DNA of 64,000 nt from an uncultured Parabacteroides sp. (GCF_947855115.1 NZ_CANTZW010000009.1:1-64000), one strand, 5' to 3'. Shown: positions 48,193 to 57,620, counted from the stretch's first letter. Program-made: numbers and translations. Notes: generated from the sequence alone by a model not told the origin.

Positions 48193-50256
48193 TTATAGTT
48201 TGTGTTTATTTTGAAATTTCACGATAACGGAAGCATACCAAGTCCGTCCGGGAGATGTGGTTCCACGATGACGTCCGAATGGGGTACGGTCTACATAATC
48301 GAAGATATTATCGATACCGACATTTAGATCCAGGTTCCATTTTTTCTTTTTCAGTACATTATGACGAGTATTCAACCTCCATAGCTGATAGCTTTTTCCA
48401 TTACCATCCGTGATGTAAAAACGAGTGGATTGGTACCGACCGAACAAAGTGACATCCAACTTATATTTTTTCCAGGCGTGATTCCATGCCAGTTTCCAGT
48501 TGGCGTTATGGAACGAGGTTCCGTTGATCGGGGTATAGAGCATATAGTTCGGATCATCCGGGTCGTCTGTATATTGTGCCTTGGCATCCGTGTAGCTATA
48601 GCCTCCACCAATCGCCAGGGATGATAAGATCTGGTAGGTCAGAGATATATCACCTCCAAAAGAACGGGCTTTTGATAAATTCTTATGTTGCATACTGGCC
48701 TCTATCTCGTCCAATCTGTCTTCGGCGCTAGTCGGGATCTCTGTCAAGGCGATCATATTTTTGATACGGTTGTAAAATCCCGTCACCGTGATTTGCAGGT
48801 TAGAGGTGTGATATTCCACGCTTGCCGAATAGTAGTTAGACTTTTGTGGTTTTAAATCCTTATTACCATAATAATGCTTCCACGGACCGCCACCGATCTG
48901 CGTGATATAATCATCGTGTAATTCCTTTAAGGTAGGAGCCTTGAACCCATTTGAATATGTGGCGCGAAGGTTAAAATCTCCAAGCTTATACATCGCGGAA
49001 ATTTTGGGGGTAAACGTAGCCCCGAACTCCTGATGTACCACGAGGCGTCCTCCTACTGTCACATTCAACTGATCCGTCAGGTTCCATTCGTCTTGCGCAT
49101 AGGCAGAAGCCGTAAAAACAGAGGCTTTTCCATTCTCGATGCGCCGGGGCGATTTTAGATGATCATACTGATATTCGAGTCCGGCGCTTAAGATGTTGCT
49201 TTCGCCGAGATGGAATACGCTTTTTGCCTGTCCTAGAAAACGCTGCTGGGAAGTTTCCAGAATATGTTCTCCCGGATAACGGGTGATACGTAAGCCTGTC
49301 TCCGAATCGAAGAAGTTCGTTACGTCTTTATGATGATAATCGTAGAAATAGCTATAGTTACCGTAAGTTAGGTCTACCGAAAGAAAATCCTGTCCACCCA
49401 GCGCATATTTGGCTCCTCCGGCCACGTCGAAATTCCGGTAGAACTGGTCGTACGTATAATATTTGAACGCGCCGTGCGGACGATAGTTCCATTTCTGATA
49501 AAAAGAACCATCAGCCGAAAGGCTAAGCCGGTCGTTCACTTTATACGTTAAGTTCTCTCTCAGCGTGAAGTTCGTAGACCGGTTCACGGTCCGTGTAACA
49601 GACCCGTCCATAACCTCATGATGGTCCCATTCCTGAGTCGTGTTTCGCCAACCATCCGTGTGGGTCGTACTGAGGGAGGTGGTAGAGTTTAATTTTTTAT
49701 GTCCGAAACCAATTTGTAGGCTTTCCAATATGTCTCCATACGAACCGATGCGAGTCGTATTCGATACACTTACTTTGTCTCGGTTCTTTTTCGTGATGAT
49801 ATTGATAACACCGGCGATAGCGTCCGAACCATAAAGAGAGGAAGCGGCGCCTTTTACGATCTCGATACGTTCTATATTCGCGGGATTGATAATACTTAAA
49901 TCATTTTGGCCGCCGGTATCTCCGTTTATCCGCTTACCGTTGATAAGGATCAAGATATAATCGTTGCCCAAGCCGTTCATCTGAATACCGCTACCCATAT
50001 CACTGGGATTGAAAGTAATGGAAGCGTTTAGCCCTTCCAGGATATCTTGCATACTGCGTCCTTGATAGCTGTCAAGGGCTTTCCCGGTGATTACCTCTGT
50101 TTGTACGGGAGCGTCTTTCAGATAGTGCTCGGTACCCGTACCGGTAACCACGACCTCGTTCAATAGCACGGAAAGTTCCTTCGAATCTTTCAATATGCTC
50201 TGCGCGCATACGAATTGTACGCACACAGCTAAAATAGCGGATGCTAAAAGCCTCAT
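48193..50256 (-). CDS. BtuB-like TonB-dependent receptor (B12 operon 2)
   Basis: A 687-residue receptor without an N-terminal carboxypeptidase-like domain. After a signal peptide (about 1-18) the TonB box/plug starts directly (LNEVVVTGTGTEHYLKDAPVQTEV), continues with ILINGKRINGD and IVKGAASSLYGSDAIAGVINI, and the barrel ends WYASVIVKFQNKHKL. A cobalamin riboswitch lies in front, so corrinoid or cobalt uptake is likely. It is related to the receptor at 43708 and the two operons converge. Confidence 0.9.
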   Translation of the reverse strand: MRLLASAILAVCVQFVCAQSILKDSKELSVLLNEVVVTGTGTEHYLKDAPVQTEVITGKALDSYQGRSMQDILEGLNASITFNPSDMGSGIQMNGLGNDYILILINGKRINGDTGGQNDLSIINPANIERIEIVKGAASSLYGSDAIAGVINIITKKNRDKVSVSNTTRIGSYGDILESLQIGFGHKKLNSTTSLSTTHTDGWRNTTQEWDHHEVMDGSVTRTVNRSTNFTLRENLTYKVNDRLSLSADGSFYQKWNYRPHGAFKYYTYDQFYRNFDVAGGAKYALGGQDFLSVDLTYGNYSYFYDYHHKDVTNFFDSETGLRITRYPGEHILETSQQRFLGQAKSVFHLGESNILSAGLEYQYDHLKSPRRIENGKASVFTASAYAQDEWNLTDQLNVTVGGRLVVHQEFGATFTPKISAMYKLGDFNLRATYSNGFKAPTLKELHDDYITQIGGGPWKHYYGNKDLKPQKSNYYSASVEYHTSNLQITVTGFYNRIKNMIALTEIPTSAEDRLDEIEASMQHKNLSKARSFGGDISLTYQILSSLAIGGGYSYTDAKAQYTDDPDDPNYMLYTPINGTSFHNANWKLAWNHAWKKYKLDVTLFGRYQSTRFYITDGNGKSYQLWRLNTRHNVLKKKKWNLDLNVGIDNIFDYVDRTPFGRHRGTTSPGRTWYASVIVKFQNKHKL

Positions 50257-50387
50257 ATAGTGTTTTATTTGTTTACAAAATAAAACAGCAAGCCTCTATT
50301 ATAGTAATGTCTCAAAAAATAAACTGAATTGTTTCTTGTATGACACGTGCTCTTATCCTGAAAGCTTGATGTTATTATAAGATTTTA

Positions 50388-50555
50388 GCAGGTATTCTGG
50401 CTCTCCTCTGGCTAGAAACCTTCCCATCCCGACTCAGGGACAGTGGCTTTTGAACTTCTAACCAATTCGACGAGGATTACAGCTGCAGGAACAGCTCCGG
50501 ATTTACACCGGATTCCCTCTCACCAAACTATGTGATAGCTTGATTACTAAAATCA
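50388..50555 (-). ncRNA. cobalamin riboswitch 2
   Basis: The minus strand reads GAGGGAATCCGGTGTAAATC, then CGGAGCTGTTCCTGCAGCTGTAA in two parts (CGGAGCTGTTCC and TGCAGCTGTAA), and ends GCCAGAATACCTGC. These are the cobalamin aptamer boxes. It precedes the second BtuB-like receptor. The rest of the 506-base gap 50257-50762 holds its promoter and a hairpin. Confidence 0.9.
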
Positions 50556-50558
50556 AGG

Positions 50559-50567
50559 GCAAAGGTA
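50559..50567 (-). promoter_or_regulatory. promoter -7 element of B12 operon 2
   Basis: TACCTTTGC on the minus strand sits immediately before the riboswitch. Confidence 0.55.
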
Positions 50568-50643
50568 TGAGTTTTTTTTAATATTAGATAATATATGCTG
50601 AAAAAATGTTGTATTTGTTCTTGTGTACTTATATTCCATAATA

Positions 50644-50677
50644 GAACCCCGAAAGTAAAATGACACTTTCGGGGTTC
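50644..50677 (-). terminator. hairpin after second susCD pair
   Basis: GAACCCCGAAAGT and its complement form a perfect 13-bp stem around eight bases. It lies about 85 bases after the SusD-like stop. A weak T content follows on the minus strand, so it may terminate or stabilise the transcript. Confidence 0.55.
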
Positions 50678-50762
50678 GATACATTTTGAGTAGTGATATA
50701 ACTCCTTTATGCTTGCCGCTTATCATTAATAGTAGCGGTATCCTATTTTATAAGCCCCAGTT

Positions 50763-52370
50763 CTACTCGATTACCGTATACCATGAGCTTTTCATCCAAG
50801 GTAAAGTGGTGTACCAGGAGTCTTCCGCTCCGTTCAGTTGTAAGTCTAGGTTCTCCTTATTGTAATTCTTTTCATCGGAAGGATATTCCAGGCGATTCAA
50901 TGGTAGCTTCGTCTCTGTCGATTGAGGATCTCTTTTGAAATAAAGCTCAGGATATCCTGTACGGCGAACAACGTTCCATGCTTCCAATTCCTGTATCGCT
51001 CCATGATGAATCCAGCGTTGTGTCAGGATAGATTTTTGCGGGTTGCCCGCGTCCCATTGCGATTCGGCGTAGGCTTCAACGGCCGAGTTATCTGGCGCAG
51101 GTAACGGGGCACGGTAGGTTCCGGTAGCATTGAGGTCGAAATAGAATTCTGTCGAGAGTTTGATGCCATTGATATATTCGGCTTTAGCGTTGCCGCTGGC
51201 CCAGTTATTGGCATATGCTTCCGCTTTCATAAAAGCGACCTCCGCCGCTGTCATCCAGATACCGGGGAAACCGGGATTACGGGTGAATGTCGATGTGTCT
51301 AATGCCGCGTAATATGTAGCTGTACCATGAGTGCTGATTGATTTATTCGCTTCTTGGTCGGATAGCTTCTCTGTCGGGTCCAAACCGATGTATTCATTGT
51401 CCCAATTTGCGTCATATAGCACTTCTAAACGAGGGTCTGGATTCTTTGTGTTGGCGTTAAGCGCACGTTGCATAAAACCGGACATACGGTTGTAGCTCGC
51501 GTTCTCGATAGCGTTTTGCATGTCTTTGTCAAAATTGAAAGCATCATCGCTTTGTGCTACAGTCGTATTCTCCTTGTTCGTGTCTACCATCGGGTAGGTG
51601 GCAGGGTTGCTCAGCATTGTCCGGATAGCATCGCGAGCCTCCGAAACCAGGTTGCCGTTGGAGGCAAGATGCGTGGCGACACGTAAGCGGAGTGAGTTGA
51701 CATATTTCTGCCACATGGATATATCTCCTTTACATACATAATCCTCGGCATTCATGTATGTGGCCGCGGAAGAGCTTAAAGAAAGATTGTTGGCCAGATA
51801 GGTGTTTGTCTCATCCAGGTCCTTTAATATCATATTATATAAATCGACCTCTGAATCATATTTAGGTTTCGAGGAAGCGATGTCTCCTGTAGACCAAAGA
51901 TATCCGGCCTCCGAGAAGGGCAGGCCTCCCCACAAAGACAATACTTCATATAGTTGTTCTTCCATGACGGTACGTCCGATATGTAGGAAAATAAGGTTAT
52001 CTCCCTTGGCCGTTTCCTCTAGGTTGTTGTACGTCTCTTCCAGCAGGCGGTATTGGGTGAGCGTAGTATAAAAACTCTTCCATCTTTCGTTGAAATAACC
52101 TTGTCCGGCACCTGCGAAACGATCCTTGCTGTTCGTGTGCCCGATCACTCCGGAAAAAAGGCCGGAAGTTGTGGAAGATACATAATATCTGTAATATACC
52201 GGGTTCATCCAAGTATTGCAAGCCTGCCAGAGACCAACCATGACCGCAGGGCATGTTACCGACTGGGCTTGTTCGGGATTTTGATATTGACTCGAGAATT
52301 TTTCGTCATTGCAGGAGAGTGTAAACAAAAAAGACAAGCATCCCGCTGCGAGTATATATATTTTTTTCAT
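50763..52370 (-). CDS. SusD/RagB-like outer-membrane lipoprotein (second pair)
   Basis: A 535-residue SusD-family lipoprotein with lipobox Cys20 (LFTLSC) followed by NDEKFSS. The body has the helical SusD_2-type pattern, with ILTQRWIHHGAIQELEAW and NVVRRTGYPELYF near the C-terminus, equivalent to the blocks in the SusD-like protein at 3274. It starts 33 bases after its SusC partner. No glycosidase or protease gene is adjacent, so the substrate may be a peptide, glycan or other nutrient. Confidence 0.92.
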   Translation of the reverse strand: MKKIYILAAGCLSFLFTLSCNDEKFSSQYQNPEQAQSVTCPAVMVGLWQACNTWMNPVYYRYYVSSTTSGLFSGVIGHTNSKDRFAGAGQGYFNERWKSFYTTLTQYRLLEETYNNLEETAKGDNLIFLHIGRTVMEEQLYEVLSLWGGLPFSEAGYLWSTGDIASSKPKYDSEVDLYNMILKDLDETNTYLANNLSLSSSAATYMNAEDYVCKGDISMWQKYVNSLRLRVATHLASNGNLVSEARDAIRTMLSNPATYPMVDTNKENTTVAQSDDAFNFDKDMQNAIENASYNRMSGFMQRALNANTKNPDPRLEVLYDANWDNEYIGLDPTEKLSDQEANKSISTHGTATYYAALDTSTFTRNPGFPGIWMTAAEVAFMKAEAYANNWASGNAKAEYINGIKLSTEFYFDLNATGTYRAPLPAPDNSAVEAYAESQWDAGNPQKSILTQRWIHHGAIQELEAWNVVRRTGYPELYFKRDPQSTETKLPLNRLEYPSDEKNYNKENLDLQLNGAEDSWYTTLPWMKSSWYTVIE

Positions 52371-52403
52371 ATTCTGTATTCTTTTATAATTCTATACAAT
52401 CGA

Positions 52404-55400
52404 TTAAAAACTGGTACGCACTGAGAATCCGAACGTACGGGCTGTCGCTGTAGATCCTGAGATGAAAGACTGGTTGATCCAGTTGGTTCCGTCCGTGGAT
52501 TCCGGATCCATCTCTTTCAAGCTCTTGTAGAAGTAGAACAGGTTACGTCCGTAAATGGAAACCATCAGGTTCTTGCAACCGAATTTAGATACCAGACGTT
52601 TCGGCAGGCTATAGCCCACACTAAGTTCCCGTAGTTTGAAATAGGTGTTTTTCTGGATTGCGTTCTCATAGGTGATGTTGCCGCTATATCCCCAACCGTA
52701 TGTGTTGTAGACGGTCTCGCCGGCTGTCGCTATGATATCGTTCGGGCTGCCGTCTTCTTTCACGCCGGATAGGATTACGCCATTATCGTATACCGTACAT
52801 CCGTTTACGGACGAACCGGCCTCTTGAGCGATCAGATGGCGTTTGGAGGGATCGGACAGATCGTTGCCATCTGCGTACCAGCTTAAGCCGCCGTGGGCAG
52901 CGTCGCGTCCTTGCAATGTATGTTCCAGCGTACCTAGTTCGGACATGTATTGGTAAGGTTTGTTCATTACGTCGCCCCCTATACGGAAATCTACAGTGGC
53001 ATCTAGGTACCAATTCTTGTAAGAGACGGAGGTACTTAGACCTCCGACTAGTTTCGGCATGGCGTTGCCTACTTTTATGCGCTCGGAGTAATCTACTTTA
53101 TACAACCCGTAATTATCGACAACCTTATTCCCATTCTCGTCTTTTACGGTTCCATATACATACCAATCGCCCATTGCTTCGCCTATGTGCGATTCCAATA
53201 CGGCCGCGCCGTTATCGATGGTCGTATGCTCAAGCCTGGAGACACCTTCCGCCAGTTTGGTTACCTCGTTGCGGTTCCAGGCCCAGTTCACGCGGATATC
53301 CCAGGTCCAGTCTTTATTCTGGATAGGCGTGCCGTAAATCGACATTTCCAAACCTTGGTTTTTCAATTCACCTACGTTCATCCAGATAGAAGTACCTCCT
53401 GAAGAGGCTGCCGTGGATGTGTTCAGGATTTGATCCTTGATTTTGTTGTTGTAATAAGACATCTCAAAACCTAGCCGGTTCTGCAGGAACTTGTTTTCCC
53501 ATCCTACCTCAAATTCATATTTCTTTTCCGGCCTGAGATTGTTGTTACCCAATTCTTCCAAAGTGATCTGGTTGTATAGGTAGCTGTCGGCAGCTCCCTG
53601 CTTATAACCTGTTGTTGCCTTATAAACGATCGGGGCATTACCAACAATACCGTAACTGACGCGGACTTTTCCGTAATCATACCAATCGGGGCATTTCTCT
53701 TTCAGCAAGGAGGTATAGATTATGCTACCGTTGACGGACGGATAGAAAAAGGAATTGTTGCCCGGAGCCAAAGTGGAAGTCTTTTCCTGGCGTACGGTTC
53801 CTTCCAGGTAAGCCCAACTGTCGTAGCCAAAAGAGGCGGTGGCGAAATAAGCGGTTTTCAACAACGACATTTTTGTCATGCTGGGAGTAGCGGGCGACAG
53901 CGCCGAGGCTGCCAGATGGAACCAATTCTCTACGCTTAACCCTCCGCGGGTAGCGACGGATGTCATCATTTCTCGTTCCTGGCGGCCAGACCAGCCGGCA
54001 TTGACCGTCACGTTGTATTTTTCCGCGAAGGTACGGTCGAACATCAACATGATATCACCGTAGTATATCTCGTATTTATCATTCCGTAACGAATAACTGC
54101 CTGTGTAGTTGTTGGCTGTCGCTAAGGCATTGGGATATTCCGTATGGTTCTTGTTCTCCTCTTCGTCGAATGTCAGGTCGGTAGACAAACGGCCTCTGAC
54201 GGATAACCCCGGAATAATTTCCCAGCTCGGTGATACACTGGCGATAAAACGGTTGTTATTCTCATATTGTTCCTTACCGAAAAGATTCCATAGATAACGT
54301 TCGCCGATATAAGTGAAATAGGGGTCATATTCCCAAGCTTCGTCTTGGAATGTAGCCGCGTACTCGGAGGTATAAGCTCTGTTCATATAACCTTGGCTGG
54401 TGACGATCCTGTTTTTCAGGGAGGCGATATCATCGTAACCGTTAAACATACCGTTGTAACTACTCATCAACTGATCGATACGATAGGTACGGTTTTTCAC
54501 ATATTGGCGCATATAATTGACCGAATAATCCAGTTTCAATCCTTTTAAGATGTTTTGGGTTCCCGTCAACGAGAAGTTGTGTTTGTTGTTATGCGAGTTT
54601 AACTGGGTGGGCGTGATATCTGTGAAAGTATACGAAAAACGTGTATTGCCTTTTTCCGTACCGCTGGTGATAGCTAGGTTGTAAGTTTGATTTACACCGG
54701 TTTGAAAAAGATCGTCCCACTGATTATGGTCGATAGGCGCGTATGCGTGCGAAGTGCCATCCCAGTTGTATAATTGGGTCGTATAGTCATATTTGCTTCC
54801 CCACGAGTAACCTGTCCTGCGAGGGGTGATAACTTGGTTGCCGCTCCGGTCGGTACGTGTGTTCTGGAAACCCGTTTGTTGCTCATACTCGTTACCGTTT
54901 GAATAGCGCATGGCATTATCGAATCCTGGGCCGTATTCCTTCTGGATATTTGGCATATAGGCGATTTTATCGAAACTGACATTCGCGCTGAAGTCTATGC
55001 CTAAACCGGTAGCGCCTTTACCGCTTTTCGTGGTAATCATCACAACACCATTGGCTGCTTCCGAACCATATAGAGCGGAAGCGGCGGCGCCCTTCAAAAT
55101 GGATATGTTTTCGATATCTGCCGGATTGATATCTACCAAGCCGTTGGATTCGACCCGCTGTTGGCTCCAATAATCCTTATTGTTCGCGTCGCCATTGTGG
55201 ATAGGCACACCGTCCATGACAATCAATGGTTGCGTAGATCCGGAGATAGAAGACAAACCGCGTACAGAGATAGATACAGATGATGTACCTCCACCGGGAG
55301 CCGCGTTGATACGTACACCGGAGGCTTTACCGTATAAAGAAGTGGCAAAGTCGGGAGTTCCGGTTTTTACCAGATCGCTGGCCTCGATCGTACTTACGGC

Positions 55401-55811
55401 ATAACCTAGTTTCTTGGCATCTTTTTTGATTCCCATGGCGGTTACTACTACTTCATCGAGTTTTTGGGAGTCTTCGATCAATTTGATCTTAAGCGAGGAT
55501 TCTCCGGTGTACTTGAGCTCTTGGCTTGAGTATCCGATGAAAGAAATTTGGATGATGTCTCCGTCTTTCACCCCTTCTAAGGTAAATTTACCATCCATGT
55601 CGGTGATTGTTCCATTCGTAGTGCCTTTCACTACTACGGATGCTCCGGCGACAAGGCCAAAATCGTCTTCAACAATACCTGTGACTCTCCCGTTTTGTTG
55701 GGAGTTGTTCATTTGGGGTTCTTCTGGCGTTAAGTTCGCTTGAGCGTTTAATGAGAAAGCTAATGTTCCTGTGAGAAGGAGCAAACTTACGCGGTTAATT
55801 CTTTTAAGCAT
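52404..55811 (-). CDS. SusC/RagA-type TonB-linked transporter (second pair)
   Basis: A 1135-residue SusC-family transporter. A signal peptide (about 1-25) is followed by a carboxypeptidase-regulatory-like domain (38-118, GLVAGASVVVKGTTNGTITD), the plug (LDEVVVTAMGIKKDAKKLGYAVST; AAASALYGSEAANGVVMITTK) and a large barrel ending TFGFSVRTSF. No regulator gene is adjacent. Its only consensus promoter nearby points away from it, inside a segment bounded by inverted repeats, which suggests control by DNA inversion. Confidence 0.93.
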   Translation of the reverse strand: MLKRINRVSLLLLTGTLAFSLNAQANLTPEEPQMNNSQQNGRVTGIVEDDFGLVAGASVVVKGTTNGTITDMDGKFTLEGVKDGDIIQISFIGYSSQELKYTGESSLKIKLIEDSQKLDEVVVTAMGIKKDAKKLGYAVSTIEASDLVKTGTPDFATSLYGKASGVRINAAPGGGTSSVSISVRGLSSISGSTQPLIVMDGVPIHNGDANNKDYWSQQRVESNGLVDINPADIENISILKGAAASALYGSEAANGVVMITTKSGKGATGLGIDFSANVSFDKIAYMPNIQKEYGPGFDNAMRYSNGNEYEQQTGFQNTRTDRSGNQVITPRRTGYSWGSKYDYTTQLYNWDGTSHAYAPIDHNQWDDLFQTGVNQTYNLAITSGTEKGNTRFSYTFTDITPTQLNSHNNKHNFSLTGTQNILKGLKLDYSVNYMRQYVKNRTYRIDQLMSSYNGMFNGYDDIASLKNRIVTSQGYMNRAYTSEYAATFQDEAWEYDPYFTYIGERYLWNLFGKEQYENNNRFIASVSPSWEIIPGLSVRGRLSTDLTFDEEENKNHTEYPNALATANNYTGSYSLRNDKYEIYYGDIMLMFDRTFAEKYNVTVNAGWSGRQEREMMTSVATRGGLSVENWFHLAASALSPATPSMTKMSLLKTAYFATASFGYDSWAYLEGTVRQEKTSTLAPGNNSFFYPSVNGSIIYTSLLKEKCPDWYDYGKVRVSYGIVGNAPIVYKATTGYKQGAADSYLYNQITLEELGNNNLRPEKKYEFEVGWENKFLQNRLGFEMSYYNNKIKDQILNTSTAASSGGTSIWMNVGELKNQGLEMSIYGTPIQNKDWTWDIRVNWAWNRNEVTKLAEGVSRLEHTTIDNGAAVLESHIGEAMGDWYVYGTVKDENGNKVVDNYGLYKVDYSERIKVGNAMPKLVGGLSTSVSYKNWYLDATVDFRIGGDVMNKPYQYMSELGTLEHTLQGRDAAHGGLSWYADGNDLSDPSKRHLIAQEAGSSVNGCTVYDNGVILSGVKEDGSPNDIIATAGETVYNTYGWGYSGNITYENAIQKNTYFKLRELSVGYSLPKRLVSKFGCKNLMVSIYGRNLFYFYKSLKEMDPESTDGTNWINQSFISGSTATARTFGFSVRTSF

Positions 55812-55924
55812 ACATATAACGTTTAAATTGGTAATAAGTGAGACAACTTAGAATAAAGTCTCCTTTTGTTAATACGTGCGTTTGCGATATCCCGCTTAGC
55901 TGCCATATCTTTTCTTTTGGCTTT

Positions 55925-56109
55925 AGTTCCTCAAGAACTCAAGTACTTATACTCGTTAATACAGCTTTATTCTCCGATAAATGTCCAAAAAGGATGGTAT
56001 TTTAGGTATATTTCAAGTAAACGATATGCTATTTTTATTAAAAGTAATTGTTTTTAATAAATAATTTATATATTTGCGGCGTTAAAAGCACTTTTGTACT
56101 TGAGGTACT
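55925..56109. promoter_or_regulatory. candidate invertible promoter segment upstream of susC-like gene
   Basis: Inverted repeats at 55925-55951 and 56083-56109 match at 21 of 27 positions. Each contains the asymmetric centre CTCAA (TTGAG on the right) between short inverted arms (AGTTC/GAACT on the left, GTAC/GTAC on the right). The 131 bases between them hold one consensus promoter facing right, away from the SusC-like gene. Inversion would turn it towards that gene, with a leader of about 140 bases. This layout is like known phase-variable Bacteroides promoters. No recombinase gene is nearby. Confidence 0.5.
56048..56077 (+). promoter_or_regulatory. promoter inside the candidate invertible segment
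   Basis: TATATTTGC (56069-56077) fits TAnnTTTG, with ATTG (56047-56050) 18 bases upstream. It points right, and transcription would start at the right repeat. No minus-strand TAnnTTTG was found between 55812 and 56130. Confidence 0.55.
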
Positions 56110-56126
56110 TAGTCAAAAAAAGGAAA

Positions 56127-56210
56127 ATGATTTATAGTTTTTGTGGTACCGAAAATATACTTTTTATTGCGCAAGTCTTCATATCTATGCCTTCCATGGG
56201 GGATAGATAA
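56127..56210 (+). CDS. possible 27-residue ORF after the right-facing promoter
   Basis: ATG preceded by AAAAGGAAA opens a 27-codon frame with a hydrophobic middle (ENILFIAQVFISM). It begins about 43 bases after the predicted transcript start. It is not a recognised family and could be chance. The rest of the 437-base gap 55812-56248 has no gene. Confidence 0.2.
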   Translation: MIYSFCGTENILFIAQVFISMPSMGDR

Positions 56211-56248
56211 TTCTTGAATGTGGGGAATAAGATAGAAATTGTGGTGGT

Positions 56249-57055
56249 TTATTTCATATTTCGTGATTTATAAATACGCTCTTTTGCCTCATTGATCTTT
56301 TGAAGTTTCTCATTGGCGGCTTTGCGAATATCCTCTCCTAGATTAGCGACTTTATCCGGATGGTGTTTAACTGCCATGCGGCGGTAAGCGGCACGAACTT
56401 CTTCGTCTGTGGCCGTGGGTTCTATCTCTAATACTTTATAGGCTTCGTCCAAGGAGTTTCCCTGTAGATTTAACATAGACTCCACCTCTCTCTCAGACAT
56501 TCCCATGGCGATGGCCACCTCTTTTAACGCGTTGATCTCGGCAGCGCAAACACTTCCATCGCTCTTGGCGATCTCAGCGAGGAAAGCCAGCAATTGCAAA
56601 CGTTCCTCATAACTTAGGTTATATGCGATTTGAGTTCCACACTCCCGGATAGTATTTTTGAACCCCATGGCATTCTCTTGGTCCATACGTTTCGCTTGGT
56701 CAAAAAGCCGTAGCAATATTTCCTCACCTTGGCTGACGGCTATCTCCCCAAAGTTTCTCCGGAGGAATTGACGCACGTATTCCATCTCGCTGTGCATGAT
56801 TTTCCCGTCGGCCCTAATTATGTAAGAGGCCATCACCAACATTGAGAAAAGAAAGCTGTTACGTTCTCCAACGTATGTTTCCCTTCGCGTATATTCATCG
56901 TCGTAATTGGTTCCGCCTCCGAAAGGCTGTCCTGCCATGTTCGTCCCTTCCTCAAAAAAAGAACCTAATATAATACCGGCCAAAGCCCCTAGCGGCCCGA
57001 ATGCCATGAACCCAAGGACACCGCCTATCCATTTCCCGATTCCCATATTCTTCAT
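56249..57055 (-). CDS. TerB-like plus DnaJ-domain protein (DjlA-like co-chaperone)
   Basis: About 268 residues. A Gly-rich hydrophobic start (IGKWIGGVLGFMAFGPLGALAG) could insert in the membrane. A TerB-like helical domain follows (about 70-175; ADGKIMHSEMEYVRQFLRRNFG), and a C-terminal J-domain has the Hsp70-stimulating HPD motif in VKHHPDKV. The order matches DjlA. The start at 57055 (MKNMGIGKW) was chosen because an upstream ATG adds 19 residues with no family likeness. Confidence 0.85.
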   Translation of the reverse strand: MKNMGIGKWIGGVLGFMAFGPLGALAGIILGSFFEEGTNMAGQPFGGGTNYDDEYTRRETYVGERNSFLFSMLVMASYIIRADGKIMHSEMEYVRQFLRRNFGEIAVSQGEEILLRLFDQAKRMDQENAMGFKNTIRECGTQIAYNLSYEERLQLLAFLAEIAKSDGSVCAAEINALKEVAIAMGMSEREVESMLNLQGNSLDEAYKVLEIEPTATDEEVRAAYRRMAVKHHPDKVANLGEDIRKAANEKLQKINEAKERIYKSRNMK

Positions 57056-57257
57056 TTGTTTATGCAATATTCGCAAAATTCTCTGATATATGCAAGAACT
57101 ATGAAAAAACACCTATTTTTATGGTTTAATCAGTAATCCGTTATCGTACCCATTATGAGTTGTGTGGATAAAAAGAGATTTTTATTGAAAAAAGGATGAG
57201 GAGGTTTGAACGTTTATAAGATAGAAGCAATGCGTTGATATATAGTTGTTTATAAAT

Positions 57258-57335
57258 ACGCACATGTTTGGTTCTAAAGACGTACGTGTTTTCCAAAAAA
57301 TACGTACATGTTTTTGTAAATTCACGTACGTGTTT
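57258..57335. repeat. cluster of four 22-bp-period repeats (cluster 2)
   Basis: The core CG(T/C)AC(A/G)TGTTT starts at 57259, 57281, 57303 and 57325, exactly 22 bases apart, with AT-rich variable spacers. The core and period match the cluster at 30773. It lies in an 808-base gap between the DjlA-like gene and the carboxylase operon, which otherwise holds a terminator and riboswitch but no convincing gene. Confidence 0.7.
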
Positions 57336-57501
57336 TTGAAGAAAGAGAGGCTAAGCGTGAACCAGCCCATGAAAAATTATTATCTTGGCGTAAAGAGGAG
57401 CGGAATCTGGAACATTGGGAAATCGTTTAGGCTTGTGTTAAGCCGCTGGGATAAAGCTCCGAGAAATAAATCACTTATCACTTGTCAACTCGTAAGATAA
57501 T

Positions 57502-57540
57502 AAGGAAAAAGGTTATCGGTGCCGGTAACCTTTTTCCTTT
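57502..57540. terminator. strong hairpin upstream of carboxylase riboswitch
   Basis: A perfect 14-bp stem (AAGGAAAAAGGTTA with its complement) plus an inner CGG/CCG pair, with A and T tracts on both sides. It could insulate the carboxylase operon on either strand. Confidence 0.65.
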
Positions 57541-57602
57541 GTAGGCGCGAGAATGTTTACAAACAAAAAAGCGAGAAGATGTGATATATGCGGAAAACAT
57601 AT

Positions 57603-57611
57603 TATCTTTGC
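57603..57611 (+). promoter_or_regulatory. promoter -7 element, carboxylase operon
   Basis: TATCTTTGC fits the consensus and sits just before the riboswitch. The second copy has TATCTTTG at 61624. Confidence 0.55.
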
Positions 57612-57620
57612 CATCGAATA

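Noticed and set aside
57246..57500. 84-codon plus-strand frame through the 22-bp repeat cluster
   Set aside because: It is created by the repeats (VRVF/YVF-like stretches shift frame with each unit), has no ribosome site or family likeness, and ends at a terminator hairpin.
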